64,000 nucleotides of DNA from AP-15 sp963775875 (GTDB taxonomy: Bacteria > Pseudomonadota > Alphaproteobacteria > ATCC43930 > CGMCC-115725). The stretch is taken from positions 1-64,000 of the forward strand of contig CAVZKP010000037.1 of the NCBI GenBank assembly GCA_963775875.1, read 5' to 3'. Of the stretch, positions 34,365-44,348 are shown one piece after another. Every line of letters starts with the position of its first letter. Position 1 is the stretch's first letter. A program made the position numbers and the translations under genes. The notes under the pieces were generated by a model that worked only from the letters and a program-made list of their open reading frames with translations, was not told the origin of the DNA and did no database searches.

Positions 34365-34532
34365 ATGATTGTTAACCTCAACAGATATCGCAAACTACGC
34401 GAGCGGGCCGAGGATAGGCGCGGGGCGGCGGTTAATCGGGTTCGCTTCGGACGGACCAAGCAGGACCGCGCCAATGAACAGCGCCAGACCGAGCGAGCAA
34501 AAAAGGCGATCGAGGATAAGCGTCTCGAATAA
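34365..34532 (+). CDS. DUF4169 family protein
   Basis: A 55-residue, highly charged protein beginning MIVNLNRYRKLRERAEDRRG and ending AKKAIEDKRLE. The opening I-V-N-L-N-x-x-R-K and the RTKQDRANEQ segment are the DUF4169 pattern, a small alphaproteobacterial family. It is predicted to be one long helix pair and has no known activity. The ATG at 34365 has GGGAG upstream. In many relatives a ribbon-helix-helix gene follows; none is found here. Confidence 0.8.
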   Translation: MIVNLNRYRKLRERAEDRRGAAVNRVRFGRTKQDRANEQRQTERAKKAIEDKRLE

Positions 34533-34647
34533 TCGGCGATCGACGACCGCTTCAGCGCTATCCGGCTATGCGGTCAGCGCAAGATGACGCAACGGATCGA
34601 GGTAATCTTGGGGTGGGCCAAGGCGACCACCAGGCGGTGCATGACGC

Positions 34648-35892
34648 TCAAGGCGCGCGAGGGTCGGGCCGCAACAACTCCGGCAGATGGCGCACCACCG
34701 TGCGGCGGCCGCGCTTGTAGACGGCGATCGGCTGACGGATCTCGGCGATCGCCTGCTCCGCGGTTTCGGCGTCGATGATGACAATGTCGGCCGGGTTGCC
34801 GACGGCGAGCCCGTAATCCTTGAGATTGAGCAGCCGGGCCGAACGATCGGTCAGCATGGCAAAGCATTCGCGCAATTGCTCGGCGCGGGCGATCTGGAGC
34901 ACGTTGGCGTGCAAATTCGCCATCCGGATCAGCGAGCAGTCGCCATAGGGGGTCGCCGGGTTCAATACGTTGTTGGTTGACAGCGAGCAGTTGACGCCGT
35001 GCCCGACGAGGAAATGGGCATCGGCGACGCCGCGGCGGACATCGTGATCGCGATCGCGGCTCATCAGATAGAGATCGGTCAAGGGCAGCACCGTAACCGC
35101 GACGCCGCTATCAGCCATGCGCCTGGCCAATAGCGCCAGCTCGTCCAGCGGAAGCGCGGCGAGCTTGGCCATATGGCCTACCGCGACCCGACCGCCGCGG
35201 CGATATTGCTGGGTCAGCTCACAAACCAGCGGGATGTCGAGTGGCTCGGCCCCGTCGCCGACGTCGAGATGAATATCGATGTCGACGTCGAACTCGCGCG
35301 CCAGCTCGAAGATGCGGCGGATCTGGCCGGCATGATCGGCATCGTAGCGCGGCGCGCCGCCGATCGCCTTGGCCCCGCGTTTGAGCCCCTCGACGAGTAA
35401 TTCGTCGGTGCCGGGATAATTGGTCAGCCCGTCCTGCGCGAAGACACAGATCTCGATATCGATCGCCCAGCCGTAGTCGGCGACCAGGGAGTGCACGCCC
35501 TCAAAACCGCGCATGCCAATCGCCGGATCGACCTCGACCTGGGTCCGCATGCGGGTGGCGCCGTTGATGATGCAGTCTTCCAGGGTGAGCGCGGCGCGGC
35601 GCCGCACATCCTCGACGCTCAGCTCCTGCTTGATTGCCGCGACCTGGGCCATCGGGGCGATGCGGCGGCCCGTCTCGGGCGGTAGGCGATCGATCAGCCG
35701 CGACTTGTCGAGATGGATGTGGGTCTCGACCAGGCCGGCGCAGGCGAGCCGGCCTTGCGCGTCGTACACCTCGGCTGCGTCGCCGAGTCCGAGCCCGATG
35801 GCGACGATCCTGCCATCGGCGACTGCAATATCGAGGGGCTCGACCGAGGCCGGGCGATTGGCCGGCCGAACGTTGCGGATGATCAGATCCAT
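34648..35892 (-). CDS. Cytosine-deaminase-like amidohydrolase
   Basis: A 414-residue amidohydrolase. GLVETHIHLDKSRL gives the H-x-H metal pair (H58, H60) in the T-H-I-H-L-D-K form of cytosine deaminase/atrazine-type enzymes, and IDIHLDVGDGAEP is the middle region. VAVGHMAKLAALP is the third histidine strand, and NCSLSTNNVLNPATPYGDCS lies at the position of the catalytic aspartate; here N replaces the D of S-D-N. That substitution makes canonical cytosine deamination uncertain. GLAVGNPADIVIIDA is the composite-domain end. It lies alone on the minus strand upstream of hemC. Confidence 0.83.
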   Translation of the reverse strand: MDLIIRNVRPANRPASVEPLDIAVADGRIVAIGLGLGDAAEVYDAQGRLACAGLVETHIHLDKSRLIDRLPPETGRRIAPMAQVAAIKQELSVEDVRRRAALTLEDCIINGATRMRTQVEVDPAIGMRGFEGVHSLVADYGWAIDIEICVFAQDGLTNYPGTDELLVEGLKRGAKAIGGAPRYDADHAGQIRRIFELAREFDVDIDIHLDVGDGAEPLDIPLVCELTQQYRRGGRVAVGHMAKLAALPLDELALLARRMADSGVAVTVLPLTDLYLMSRDRDHDVRRGVADAHFLVGHGVNCSLSTNNVLNPATPYGDCSLIRMANLHANVLQIARAEQLRECFAMLTDRSARLLNLKDYGLAVGNPADIVIIDAETAEQAIAEIRQPIAVYKRGRRTVVRHLPELLRPDPRAP

Positions 35893-35969
35893 ACCTTATT
35901 CACCTGCTGATGGTCGGGACGCCCGAGAATCACAGTTGTGGCTCGGTTTGCTGATTGCGACAGAGACGG

Positions 35970-36911
35970 TCACGCGAGCCCGAAGCCGGGGCCCGCGCGC
36001 GAGCGCAACTCGCCGCCGAGCGCGGATCCGAGCGCCGTCGCATCGCCGATATCGCCGATGAGTTGTCCGCGAATCTCGCTGCTGCCGTCCGCTTTCAGTA
36101 GCAATCCTTCGAGCGTCAGCCGGTCGCCATCGCGTTCGGCAAGCCCCGCGATCGGGGTGCGGCAGGAGCCGTCGAGTGCGGCAAGCATGGCGCGTTCGGC
36201 GCCGACGCAGGCGGCGGTGCCCGGGTCGTGGAGCGGGTCGAGCAGCTGCCGCACGTTATCGTCCCCGGCCCGGCATTCGACCGCCAGCGCTCCCTGGCCG
36301 ACCGCGGGCAGCATGACGTCGGGCATCAGGATTTGCCTCGCCATCCCGGCCAGGCCGAGGCGTTCGAGCCCGCACAGCGCCACGATGATCGCGTCGAACT
36401 CGCCGGAAGCGAGCTTATCCATTCGCGTGTTGACGTTGCCGCGGATCGGCGCGACCGACAGATCCGGGCGATGGCGCAGCAATTGGGCCTGACGCCGCAG
36501 CGAAGCCGTCCCAACCCTGGCCCTTGTCGGCAACGCGGCAAGGCTCGCCGCCTTCATCGACAGCAGCGCGTCGCGCGGGTCGTCGCGGGCCAGCACACAG
36601 GCGATTTCGAGCCCGTCGGGGAGCCAGGTCTCCATGTCCTTCAGCGAATGAACGGCGAGATCGATCGTACCGGCAAGCAGCGCTTCGTCGATCTCCTTGG
36701 TGAACAGGCCCTTGCCGCCAATCTCGGAAAGCCGTCGATCCTGGACCCGGTCGCCGGTGGTGCGGATGATCACGGTCTCCACCGCACCTGCCGCGCCGAG
36801 ACCGGGATGGGCCGCGATCAGCCGGTCGCGGACCAGGGCGGTTTGCCGTACCGCCATCGGGCTGCCGCGGGTGCCGATGCGCAGGGGGTAAGGCCACTCG
36901 GACATTTCCAT
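35970..36911 (-). CDS. hemC: Porphobilinogen deaminase (hydroxymethylbilane synthase)
   Basis: A 313-residue enzyme that joins four porphobilinogens into hydroxymethylbilane in haem and cobalamin synthesis. RIGTRGSPMAVRQTALV is the conserved start, GGKGLFTKEIDEALL and AVHSLKDMETWLPDGL form the catalytic cleft, and GTASLRRQAQL with IRGNVNTRM bind substrate carboxylates. C250 in LDGSCRTPIAG anchors the dipyrromethane cofactor. All catalytic residues are present. ATG 36911 or 36905 may be the start. Monocistronic in appearance. Confidence 0.96.
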   Translation of the reverse strand: MEMSEWPYPLRIGTRGSPMAVRQTALVRDRLIAAHPGLGAAGAVETVIIRTTGDRVQDRRLSEIGGKGLFTKEIDEALLAGTIDLAVHSLKDMETWLPDGLEIACVLARDDPRDALLSMKAASLAALPTRARVGTASLRRQAQLLRHRPDLSVAPIRGNVNTRMDKLASGEFDAIIVALCGLERLGLAGMARQILMPDVMLPAVGQGALAVECRAGDDNVRQLLDPLHDPGTAACVGAERAMLAALDGSCRTPIAGLAERDGDRLTLEGLLLKADGSSEIRGQLIGDIGDATALGSALGGELRSRAGPGFGLA

Positions 36912-37008
36912 CGAATCCTGGTCGGCGGGCGATTTGTCCGTCCCCGATCAAGCTGCCGGTCTCCCGCTTCGCTGACAAGCCCTCCCGGGCTCGGAGCCGC
37001 CGATCCGG

Positions 37009-38181
37009 TCAGCCGGGCTCGTCCGTGGCATCCGGGATCGGGTCGTCCGACATCCACGCCTGGAGTAGGGTGTAGGCCACCGCCAGCACCACCGGACCAA
37101 GAAAGATGCCGACCAGCCCAAACGCGATCAGGCCGCCGATCACTCCGGCCAACAGCAGGATCATCGGCAGATGTGCGCCTTTCCGGATCAGCAGCGGGCG
37201 CACGATGTTGTCGAGGCTGATGACGATGATCGACCACACCAGCATAAATGTCCCCCAGCCGGGTTCGCCGCTCCAATAAAGCCAGACCACGGCTGGGATC
37301 AGCACCAGGCCCGGGCCGAGTTGGGCGATGCACATCATGAACATGACCGCGGTCAGCACCGCCGGAACCGGCACGCCGGCCAGCGCCAGGCCGACGCCGC
37401 CGAGCACCGATTGGAGCAATGCAGTCACCACCACCCCCAGCGCCACCCCGCGGATCGCCTGACCGGCCAGCAATACCGATTGCCGGCCCCGCTCGCCGGC
37501 CAGCCGATGGCCAAAGCGCTGAGCCACGAAGGCAGCCCGCTCGCCGCCGGCATACATGACCGCGGCGATGACGACGGTCAGGACAAACTGCACGACGACG
37601 ATGCCGAACCCGCCCAGGGCGCCGACAAACCAGCCAGCCGCACTGCCGGCGTAAGGGGCCGCCTTGCCGGCCAATTCGGCGATTCCGCTCGCCGCCACCC
37701 GCTGCCACAACAGGATGATCTGGTCACCGAACAGCGGAATATTCTCCAGCCACAACGGCGCCGGCGGCAATCTGAACGTAGCGAGCGCATTGGCCCAACC
37801 GACGATTCGCTCGAAGTTTTGCGCGATCGTCGCGATCGCGAGCCAGAACGGCGCGACAAATACCACCAGCAGGGCAATGGTCATGACCACGACCGCTAGC
37901 CAGCGGCGATGCCACAGCCGTCGCTGCACCCGCAGCATCAATGGCCAGGTCGCCACCACCAATGTCGTCGCCCAGATCGTCGCCGGCAGAAACGGCCACA
38001 AAATCCAGAACGAGGCGGCGATCAGGCCGGCGATAAACAGAACAGCAAGTATGGTGCGGACCAGATCGCGCTGATCCTCCGCCGGCGGCGGCAGTTCGGC
38101 GGTGTTTTCGCTCGGCCGGGAAGCCGGCGGGCGCTCCTTGATTTCGGCCAGATTCTCCGACAGCGGGATCTCGCTGCGCAT
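37009..38181 (-). CDS. AI-2E family transporter (YdiK/PerM-like)
   Basis: A 390-residue membrane protein with about eight helices. A 40-residue hydrophilic Pro/Glu-rich head precedes helix 1 (TILAVLFIAGLIAASFWILW). Family landmarks are GVALGVVVTALLQSVLGGVG, IAQLGPGLVLIPAVVWLYW and ISLDNIVRPLLIRKGAHLPM followed by LLLAGVIGGLIAFGLVGIFL. The family (formerly UPF0118) includes TqsA and PerM and exports diverse small solutes or ions; an AI-2 role must not be assumed. It starts 28 bases after the MFS gene stop, suggesting an operon. Confidence 0.9.
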   Translation of the reverse strand: MRSEIPLSENLAEIKERPPASRPSENTAELPPPAEDQRDLVRTILAVLFIAGLIAASFWILWPFLPATIWATTLVVATWPLMLRVQRRLWHRRWLAVVVMTIALLVVFVAPFWLAIATIAQNFERIVGWANALATFRLPPAPLWLENIPLFGDQIILLWQRVAASGIAELAGKAAPYAGSAAGWFVGALGGFGIVVVQFVLTVVIAAVMYAGGERAAFVAQRFGHRLAGERGRQSVLLAGQAIRGVALGVVVTALLQSVLGGVGLALAGVPVPAVLTAVMFMMCIAQLGPGLVLIPAVVWLYWSGEPGWGTFMLVWSIIVISLDNIVRPLLIRKGAHLPMILLLAGVIGGLIAFGLVGIFLGPVVLAVAYTLLQAWMSDDPIPDATDEPG

Positions 38182-38209
38182 CAGCGGCTGCGGGGGAAAA
38201 GCGTCGTGT

Positions 38210-39466
38210 TCATCTCGATGCGGCGGTTGCGGCGATCGCGCCGCGCCGTCCGGCCGAGCGCCGGTCGCCGATCAGCGCCGCGGCCACGGTCAGCAGCATG
38301 AAGACGACGCTGGCGCCGAAGATCCAACGCGGCATGCCTCGATCCATGATCCAGCCGAACAGCATCGGGCCGATGGTACCGCCGATGCTGAACCCGATCG
38401 TGACGACGCCGAAGGCTCGCCCGATCGCCCCGGCGGGCGCGGCCGCGCGCACCAGCATATCCCGCGATGGCATAATCATACCCGACAGAAACCCGGCGAG
38501 GCCCATGACCAGAACCAGCAATGCCGGCGCGAGGCCGATCGTGCCGATCAACAGAATCAGCGCTGCGTTGAGGCCAAAGCCTATCGCCGCGACATCGCCG
38601 TGGCGGCGCGTCATATCGGCGACAAACCCGCCGCCGAGCACGCCGAACGCGCTCGCCGTCAGAAAAGCGGTCAGCGCCAAATTAGCCGCCGAGAACGGCA
38701 GGCGATAGGCGCTCATCAACGCCGGAATCGAAAAGTTGGTGATGCCGCTGGTCGACAGGCTAAGCAGTATGAAAAAGACCATCAACCCGAGGATCGCCGG
38801 GGTGAAGACCGTTCCGCTTCGACCGGGTTTCGGCGCCGCTCGCGGCGAGGCACCCGGCCGCTGGGCGAGCGCGTCGCCTTCGACGGTTCGGGCGCCGATC
38901 AGCGGGATGGCGACCAGCGGCCCGACCAGTCCGGCGATGATCAGCGCACCGCTGATCCCGACCCTGGGCACCAGCACCAGCATCGCCAGCGGCGCCACGG
39001 CGTTGCCGAGCATGCCGGCGAAGGTATGGACGGAAAAGGCTCGGCCGATGCGCGCCGGCGTTACCCGCGCCGACAGGATCGCATAGTCGGCCGGATGGTA
39101 GATCGCGTTGGCGATGCCCGACAGTCCGGCCGCCACCAGCAGCCATGCATAGCGGTCGATGATGCCGACCGAAGCGATCGCGAAGCCGCCTAGGCACAGC
39201 GCCCCGATCAGCAGCTTGCGCGAGCCGAAGCGGTCGGCGAGATAGCCCATCGGCAATTGCGCCAGGACCGAGACGATGGCGTAGACGGTCAGCGCCAAGC
39301 CCAGCTCGACGAAGCCCACACCCCAGCGCGCCTTCAACAGCGGAAACAGCGGCGGCACAACGAGCATGTGGAAATGGCCAACGAAATGGGCCGCAGACAC
39401 CAGGCTTACTGCTTGAACCTGGCCGCCTTTCGCCACGCTTGGGATAGCGGTCGACTCGCTCGCCAT
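38210..39466 (-). CDS. MFS transporter, fosmidomycin-resistance-like
   Basis: A 418-residue, 12-helix transporter. SAAHFVGHFHMLVVPPLFPL is the helix-1 pattern of the Fsr-like MFS group, MGYLADRFGSRKLLIGALCL is the MFS loop 2-3 motif, and GIANAIYHPADYAILSARV contains the Y-H-P-x-x-x-A-x-x motif typical of the same group. A hydrophilic loop of about 25 residues joins the two six-helix bundles. The substrate is unknown; relatives export drugs or organic acids. Upstream partner of the AI-2E-family gene. Confidence 0.87.
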   Translation of the reverse strand: MASESTAIPSVAKGGQVQAVSLVSAAHFVGHFHMLVVPPLFPLLKARWGVGFVELGLALTVYAIVSVLAQLPMGYLADRFGSRKLLIGALCLGGFAIASVGIIDRYAWLLVAAGLSGIANAIYHPADYAILSARVTPARIGRAFSVHTFAGMLGNAVAPLAMLVLVPRVGISGALIIAGLVGPLVAIPLIGARTVEGDALAQRPGASPRAAPKPGRSGTVFTPAILGLMVFFILLSLSTSGITNFSIPALMSAYRLPFSAANLALTAFLTASAFGVLGGGFVADMTRRHGDVAAIGFGLNAALILLIGTIGLAPALLVLVMGLAGFLSGMIMPSRDMLVRAAAPAGAIGRAFGVVTIGFSIGGTIGPMLFGWIMDRGMPRWIFGASVVFMLLTVAAALIGDRRSAGRRGAIAATAASR

Positions 39467-39659
39467 TCTTCAACCCTTGACCGATTTCGTCATCGCGCAA
39501 GCATAAGCGCGCCGGGGCGCTGAGGGCAATCGCTGCCGCCAATTTCGGCACCTGCCTCCTCCGGCGGCAGCCGGAGGTACCCGAACCGTTCGATCGCGCC
39601 CGTCGCCGAGTCAGCGGCGCCATTGGGAAAGCTTTCGACCGGAAGCTCGAAGGGCTGCG

Positions 39660-40381
<722 letters not shown>

Positions 40382-40385
<4 letters not shown>

Positions 40386-41138
40386 GCCGGCACTCGCTCG
40401 CCGAGATAGACCCGACGCACCCGTGGGTCGGCGCTGATCGCCGCAGGCGGCCCTTCGGCCAGCACGCTGCCCTGCACCAGCACCGTGATCCGTTGGGCCA
40501 GGCGGAAGACCAGATCCATGTCGTGATCGATGATCAGCACGGCGATGTCGGGCGCGAGACTTCTCGATCGCCTCAATGATCCGGACGGTCTCACCCGAGG
40601 GAACCCCGGCCGCCGGCTCGTCGAGCAACAGGACCTTTGGCCCCAGCGCCAGCGCTAGCGCGATCTCGATCAGCCTTTGACGACCATAGGGGAGGGTGGC
40701 GACCGGTTGCCGCGCATGATTCGCCAGTCCCATCCGCTCGAGCAAGGCAAAGGCTTCCTCGATTGCGGCGCGGTGACGCCCGGCCGGGCGCCACGGATCG
40801 CCGCCGACCCCGCGGCGCTCACACACCGCCAGGGTCACATTTTCGAGCACGCTGAGGCCGCGGAATAGCTGGGTGATCTGAAACGTACGGGCCAGCCCGC
40901 GCTTGACCCGCGCGGGTTGCGAGAATGCGGTGACGTCCTCGCCGTCGAGCAGAATCTGCCCCGCGCTCGGCTGCAACGCCCCGGTCACCAGATTGACAAA
41001 GCTGGTCTTGCCGGCGCCGTTCGGCCCGATCAGCGCGTGTCTGGCGCCGCGCTCCAGACGGAAATCGATCGCGTTCGCCACCGTAAGCGCGCCAAAGCTC
41101 TTGCTGAGACCGCGAGTCTCAAGCGCCGGCGGGCTCAT
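40382..41138 (-). pseudogene. livG: Branched-chain amino acid/amide ABC transporter ATPase LivG, apparent +1 frameshift
   Basis: The ATG at 41138 overlaps the livM stop (ATGA). The frame reads RHALIGPNGAGKTSFVNLVT (Walker A), LARTFQITQLFRGLSVLENV (Q-loop), LPYGRQRLIEIALALALGPK (LivG-type signature) and VLLLDEPAAGVPSGET (Walker B). After AIEKS near 40560 the frame changes. Dropping one base in AAGTCT gives SLAPDIAVLIIDHDMDLVFR, with the switch histidine, and continues to YLGERVPA and the stop at 40382. The corrected length is 251 residues, normal for LivG. All motifs survive, so an extra base in the assembly is as likely as real decay. Confidence 0.88.
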
Positions 41139-42166
41139 CGTGAATCGCGGTCCTGGGGCCACCACCGCGCGGCCAGTCCGAGCAAGCCGCCGCGGGCGAA
41201 GAGCACGATGCCGACCATCAACAGCCCGATCCAGAAATACCAATAGACCGGCTCCACCGTCGAAAACCGGTCCTGCGCGATCATGTAGACCGGCACGCCG
41301 ATAAAAGCGCCGTACAGGCGTCCGACCCCGCCGACGATCAGCATGATCAATATCGTGCCGGAGCGTTCGAGGCCGAGCGAATCGAGCCCGACAAAGCCCG
41401 TGGTTTGCGCGATCAGCGCACCCGAGATCCCGGCCAGCGCCGCCGAGATCGTATAGATGAACAGACGACGGCTCGCGACCGGAGCCCCGATCGCATGCAT
41501 GCGTGCGCTGTTTTCGCGAATCCCGGTCAGCGAGCGGCCAAACGCCGAATGGACGATGCGCCGCACTGCGAGCCAGCATAGAAACAACACGATCAGGCAA
41601 TAAAAAAACGCGGTGCGGCCGTAGAGACCGAATTCGAACCGGCTAAAGATCGGCCACACCACCATGCCTTGCAGCCCATCGTCGCCGCCGGTAATGGAAC
41701 TCGCCTTGTTCGCGGCTTCGGCCAGCATCCCGGCGACGACCAGGGTCTGCATCAGCAGGGTCAGGCCGCTACTGCGCAGGATGACGAGGCCGCTCGCAAA
41801 TCCGACCGCAGCGGCCATCACGGCGGCGGCGAGAAGTCCGGTAATCGGTTCGCCCCAACCATGCGCGGCGAGGATTCCGGCGGTATAGGCGCCGGTGCCG
41901 AAGAATGCGGCTTGGCCCAAGGTGACGATCCCGGCATAACCCAAGACCAGATCCGCCGACAGCGCGAACAGGATCGTCGCCAATATCTGCGCGGCGAGCG
42001 GCAGATAGCCGGGAAACAGAAAATAGGCGGCGAGGGCAGCGAGCCACGGCAGCGTCTCGAGCGGGCGATAGCGGTGACGCCGGGCAAGGACGTCGATCGC
42101 CGCGCTGCGCGCCTCTCGCGGCGTGCCGCTGGTCAGGCGCGCCCGAACAGACCGCGGGGCCGCCAC
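41135..42166 (-). CDS. livM: Branched-chain amino acid/amide ABC transporter permease LivM
   Basis: A 343-residue permease with about nine helices. SADLVLGYAGIVTLGQAAFF is the LivM family signature (G-Y-x-G-x-x-x-L-G-x-A-x-F), followed by SSGLTLLMQTLVVAGMLAEA, then SAFGRSLTGIRENSARMHAI, the cytoplasmic EAA-like loop that contacts LivG. The start is uncertain: GTG 42166 gives a 34-base overlap with livH, while the CTG at 42136 overlaps the livH stop as CTGA. The N-terminal 30 residues are Arg-rich. It partners LivH. Confidence 0.92.
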   Translation of the reverse strand: MAAPRSVRARLTSGTPREARSAAIDVLARRHRYRPLETLPWLAALAAYFLFPGYLPLAAQILATILFALSADLVLGYAGIVTLGQAAFFGTGAYTAGILAAHGWGEPITGLLAAAVMAAAVGFASGLVILRSSGLTLLMQTLVVAGMLAEAANKASSITGGDDGLQGMVVWPIFSRFEFGLYGRTAFFYCLIVLFLCWLAVRRIVHSAFGRSLTGIRENSARMHAIGAPVASRRLFIYTISAALAGISGALIAQTTGFVGLDSLGLERSGTILIMLIVGGVGRLYGAFIGVPVYMIAQDRFSTVEPVYWYFWIGLLMVGIVLFARGGLLGLAARWWPQDRDSR

Positions 42167-43020
42167 AGCAGGATCGCCATCGTCAGGGCATAGATGAAAA
42201 ATGCACCGAATTGGGGCAGCAAATATTTACCGGCGCTGTCAGCGAGGCCGATCAGTATTGCCGCGAGGAAAGGTCCGCGAATGCTGCCGAGGCCGCCGAT
42301 GGCGACGACGATCAGGAAATAGATCAGATTGTCGAGGGCATAGCCGGGGACGATCGTGATCAAATCCGAACCCAGCGCGCCGCCGAGGCCGGCGAGCCCG
42401 CTGCCGAGGGCAAAAGTCACGCTGAACAGGCGGGAGGTGTCGATGCCGACCGATTGCGCCATGCGCAGATTGTCGACCGCGGCCCGGATCTGCGCGCCAA
42501 ATCGGCTGCGCTCCAGACCCAGCCACAAGGCCGTCGCCAAGGCCGCGCCGCTGACGATCAGCACGCCGTCATAGACCGGAAACTCACCAAGCCCGAGCGC
42601 CATGCCGCCGCTCAGACTGCGCGGCAGGCGCAACGGCTGCTGCACCGGTCCACGCAGGTAGTGCGCCGCGGCCCCCGACATGAACACCAGCCCCATCGTC
42701 AGCAGCACCTGGTCGAGTTCGCTGCCGCCGTAAAGCCGGCGATAAAGCAGCCGTTCGAGCGGGATGCTGGCCAGGGCCACACCCACTGCGGCGGACGCGG
42801 CGGCCACCGGAAACGGCAGGCCGTGCTCGTTGATCAGGCCAGTCATCACATAGCCGCCGGCCATCGCAAAGACGCCGTGCGCCAAATTGATGAACCCCAT
42901 CATGCCCAACGTCACCGACAGCCCGACCGAGATCAAATACAGCACCATCGCAAAAGCGAGGCCGTGAAACCCGACACTGAGCGCGACGGAAAGAGCGCTG
43001 TCCATGGCGTCGGGAGCCAA
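42133..43020 (-). CDS. livH: Branched-chain amino acid/amide ABC transporter permease LivH
   Basis: A 295-residue permease with about eight helices. SVTLGMMGFINLAHGVFAMA (N-L-A-H-G-x-x-x-M) is the LivH signature, SRFGAQIRAAVDNLRMAQSV the cytoplasmic coupling loop, and VVAIGGLGSIRGPFLAAILI the conserved late helix pair. Starts at 43020 or 43005 (MDSALS) are both possible. The gene lies 30 bases after livK and overlaps livM. It forms the membrane channel with LivM. Confidence 0.94.
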   Translation of the reverse strand: MAPDAMDSALSVALSVGFHGLAFAMVLYLISVGLSVTLGMMGFINLAHGVFAMAGGYVMTGLINEHGLPFPVAAASAAVGVALASIPLERLLYRRLYGGSELDQVLLTMGLVFMSGAAAHYLRGPVQQPLRLPRSLSGGMALGLGEFPVYDGVLIVSGAALATALWLGLERSRFGAQIRAAVDNLRMAQSVGIDTSRLFSVTFALGSGLAGLGGALGSDLITIVPGYALDNLIYFLIVVAIGGLGSIRGPFLAAILIGLADSAGKYLLPQFGAFFIYALTMAILLWRPRGLFGRA

Positions 43021-43050
43021 GAGAAATCGACTCGAGAGGCTGGTCGCGTT

Positions 43051-44250
43051 CTATTTTACCGGGTGCAGCGCCTTCCACGGGTCCTTGACCATCGGGATCG
43101 TCGAGATCTCGACATCGGCGAGCTTGTCGTCGACCTTTTCAACCTTGCGAATATAGATGTTCTGGATGATGTCGCGGGTCTCGGGGTCGATCCTGATCGG
43201 GCCGCGCGGGCTGTTCGGATCTTTCCACTGCTTGAAGAACGCCATCGCCTGGTCGGCGGTGAAATTTCCCTTGGTCGCCTTGATCATGTCGAAGATCATC
43301 GCCATCCCGTCATAGCCGTCGACCGAGGCGAAATCGGGGATCGCCTTGTCGCCATAGGCGGTATTCCAGGCGGCGAGAAAGGCCAGGTTCGCCGGCCGCT
43401 TGGCCGCGACCGAGTAGGTGCCCGACGTGACCAGGCCCAGCGCCGCGGCGCCGATATTGGGCAATTCCTCGTCCGGCAGCAGATCCTGGGTCGAGGTGAT
43501 GTGGATGCCGTCCTTGCGCAATCCGAGATCCTGGGCCGCCTTCATGATCGCGGTCGCCTGCGGGCCGGACGGAACCCACAGAAAGGCGACATCGGGCTTG
43601 GCGTCGCGGACCCGCTGGATGAACGGGGTGAAGTCGGGGTTGGCCGGCGGAAAGCGGACGGAGCCCAGGATCTTGCCGCCGCCATCGGTAAAACCCTTGA
43701 TAAAGCCCGCTTCGGAATCATGGCCGGGGATAAAGTCGCTGACCGCGGTGTAGGCGGTTTTCCACCCCTGCTCGGCCGCCCATTTGCCGATTGGATAGGA
43801 TTCCTGCCACAAGGTGAAGGAGACGCGCACGACATACGGCGACAGCCGCGGGATCGCGACGCCGGCGGCATTGGTGATGACGAACGGCACCTTGGCCTCG
43901 GCGGTCAGCGGAGCGATCGCCGCGGCAACCGGCGACAGGATCACCCCGGTCAGCAACTGCACATGATCGCGGGTGATCAGTTCTTGCGCCAGCCGCTTGC
44001 CGACATCGGGCTTGGAGGTGTCGTCGCGCCGGATCAGCTCGACCTTGACGCCGGGGGGCAGGTCCTTTTCGTGCTCCTTGACGTAGAGGTCGATGCCCTT
44101 CTGCATCTCGTCGGCGATCTGCGCGACAAAGCCGGAATAGCTGTTGATCACCCCGATCTTGATGGTTTGCGCCGAGGATGGCGCGGGCATCAGAACGAGC
44201 GCTGCGACAGCGAGAGCAGCCGGTATCGCGCCAAGCGATCTGGGCAACAT
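43051..44250 (-). CDS. livK: Branched-chain amino acid/amide ABC transporter periplasmic binding protein
   Basis: A 399-residue type I periplasmic binding protein. A signal peptide (AIPAALAVAALVLMPAPSSA, cleavage before QTIKIG) leads into IKIGVINSYSGFVAQIADEM, the LivK-type opening lobe. RRDDTSKPDVGKRLAQELIT and LLTGVILSPVAAAIAPLTAE are typical ligand-contact regions. The ATG at 44250 has GGAGG just upstream, while the open frame further upstream is shadow. First gene of livKHMGF. The ligand may be an amino acid, amide or aromatic acid; the family is broad. Confidence 0.9.
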   Translation of the reverse strand: MLPRSLGAIPAALAVAALVLMPAPSSAQTIKIGVINSYSGFVAQIADEMQKGIDLYVKEHEKDLPPGVKVELIRRDDTSKPDVGKRLAQELITRDHVQLLTGVILSPVAAAIAPLTAEAKVPFVITNAAGVAIPRLSPYVVRVSFTLWQESYPIGKWAAEQGWKTAYTAVSDFIPGHDSEAGFIKGFTDGGGKILGSVRFPPANPDFTPFIQRVRDAKPDVAFLWVPSGPQATAIMKAAQDLGLRKDGIHITSTQDLLPDEELPNIGAAALGLVTSGTYSVAAKRPANLAFLAAWNTAYGDKAIPDFASVDGYDGMAMIFDMIKATKGNFTADQAMAFFKQWKDPNSPRGPIRIDPETRDIIQNIYIRKVEKVDDKLADVEISTIPMVKDPWKALHPVK

Positions 44251-44348
44251 CGAAAGCCTCCCTATTGTGCTTCTACGCGGCAGGGTACCATGCTTTCCAC
44301 TCCTGCGGGCGGTGTCCGCCCGATCCCCTCCGCGGATCGCCGGGCTGG

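Noticed and set aside
43051..44250. Assigning the liv cluster specifically to leucine or urea uptake
   Set aside because: The family is broad, and no ligand-specific residues or neighbouring urease or amidase genes support one substrate.
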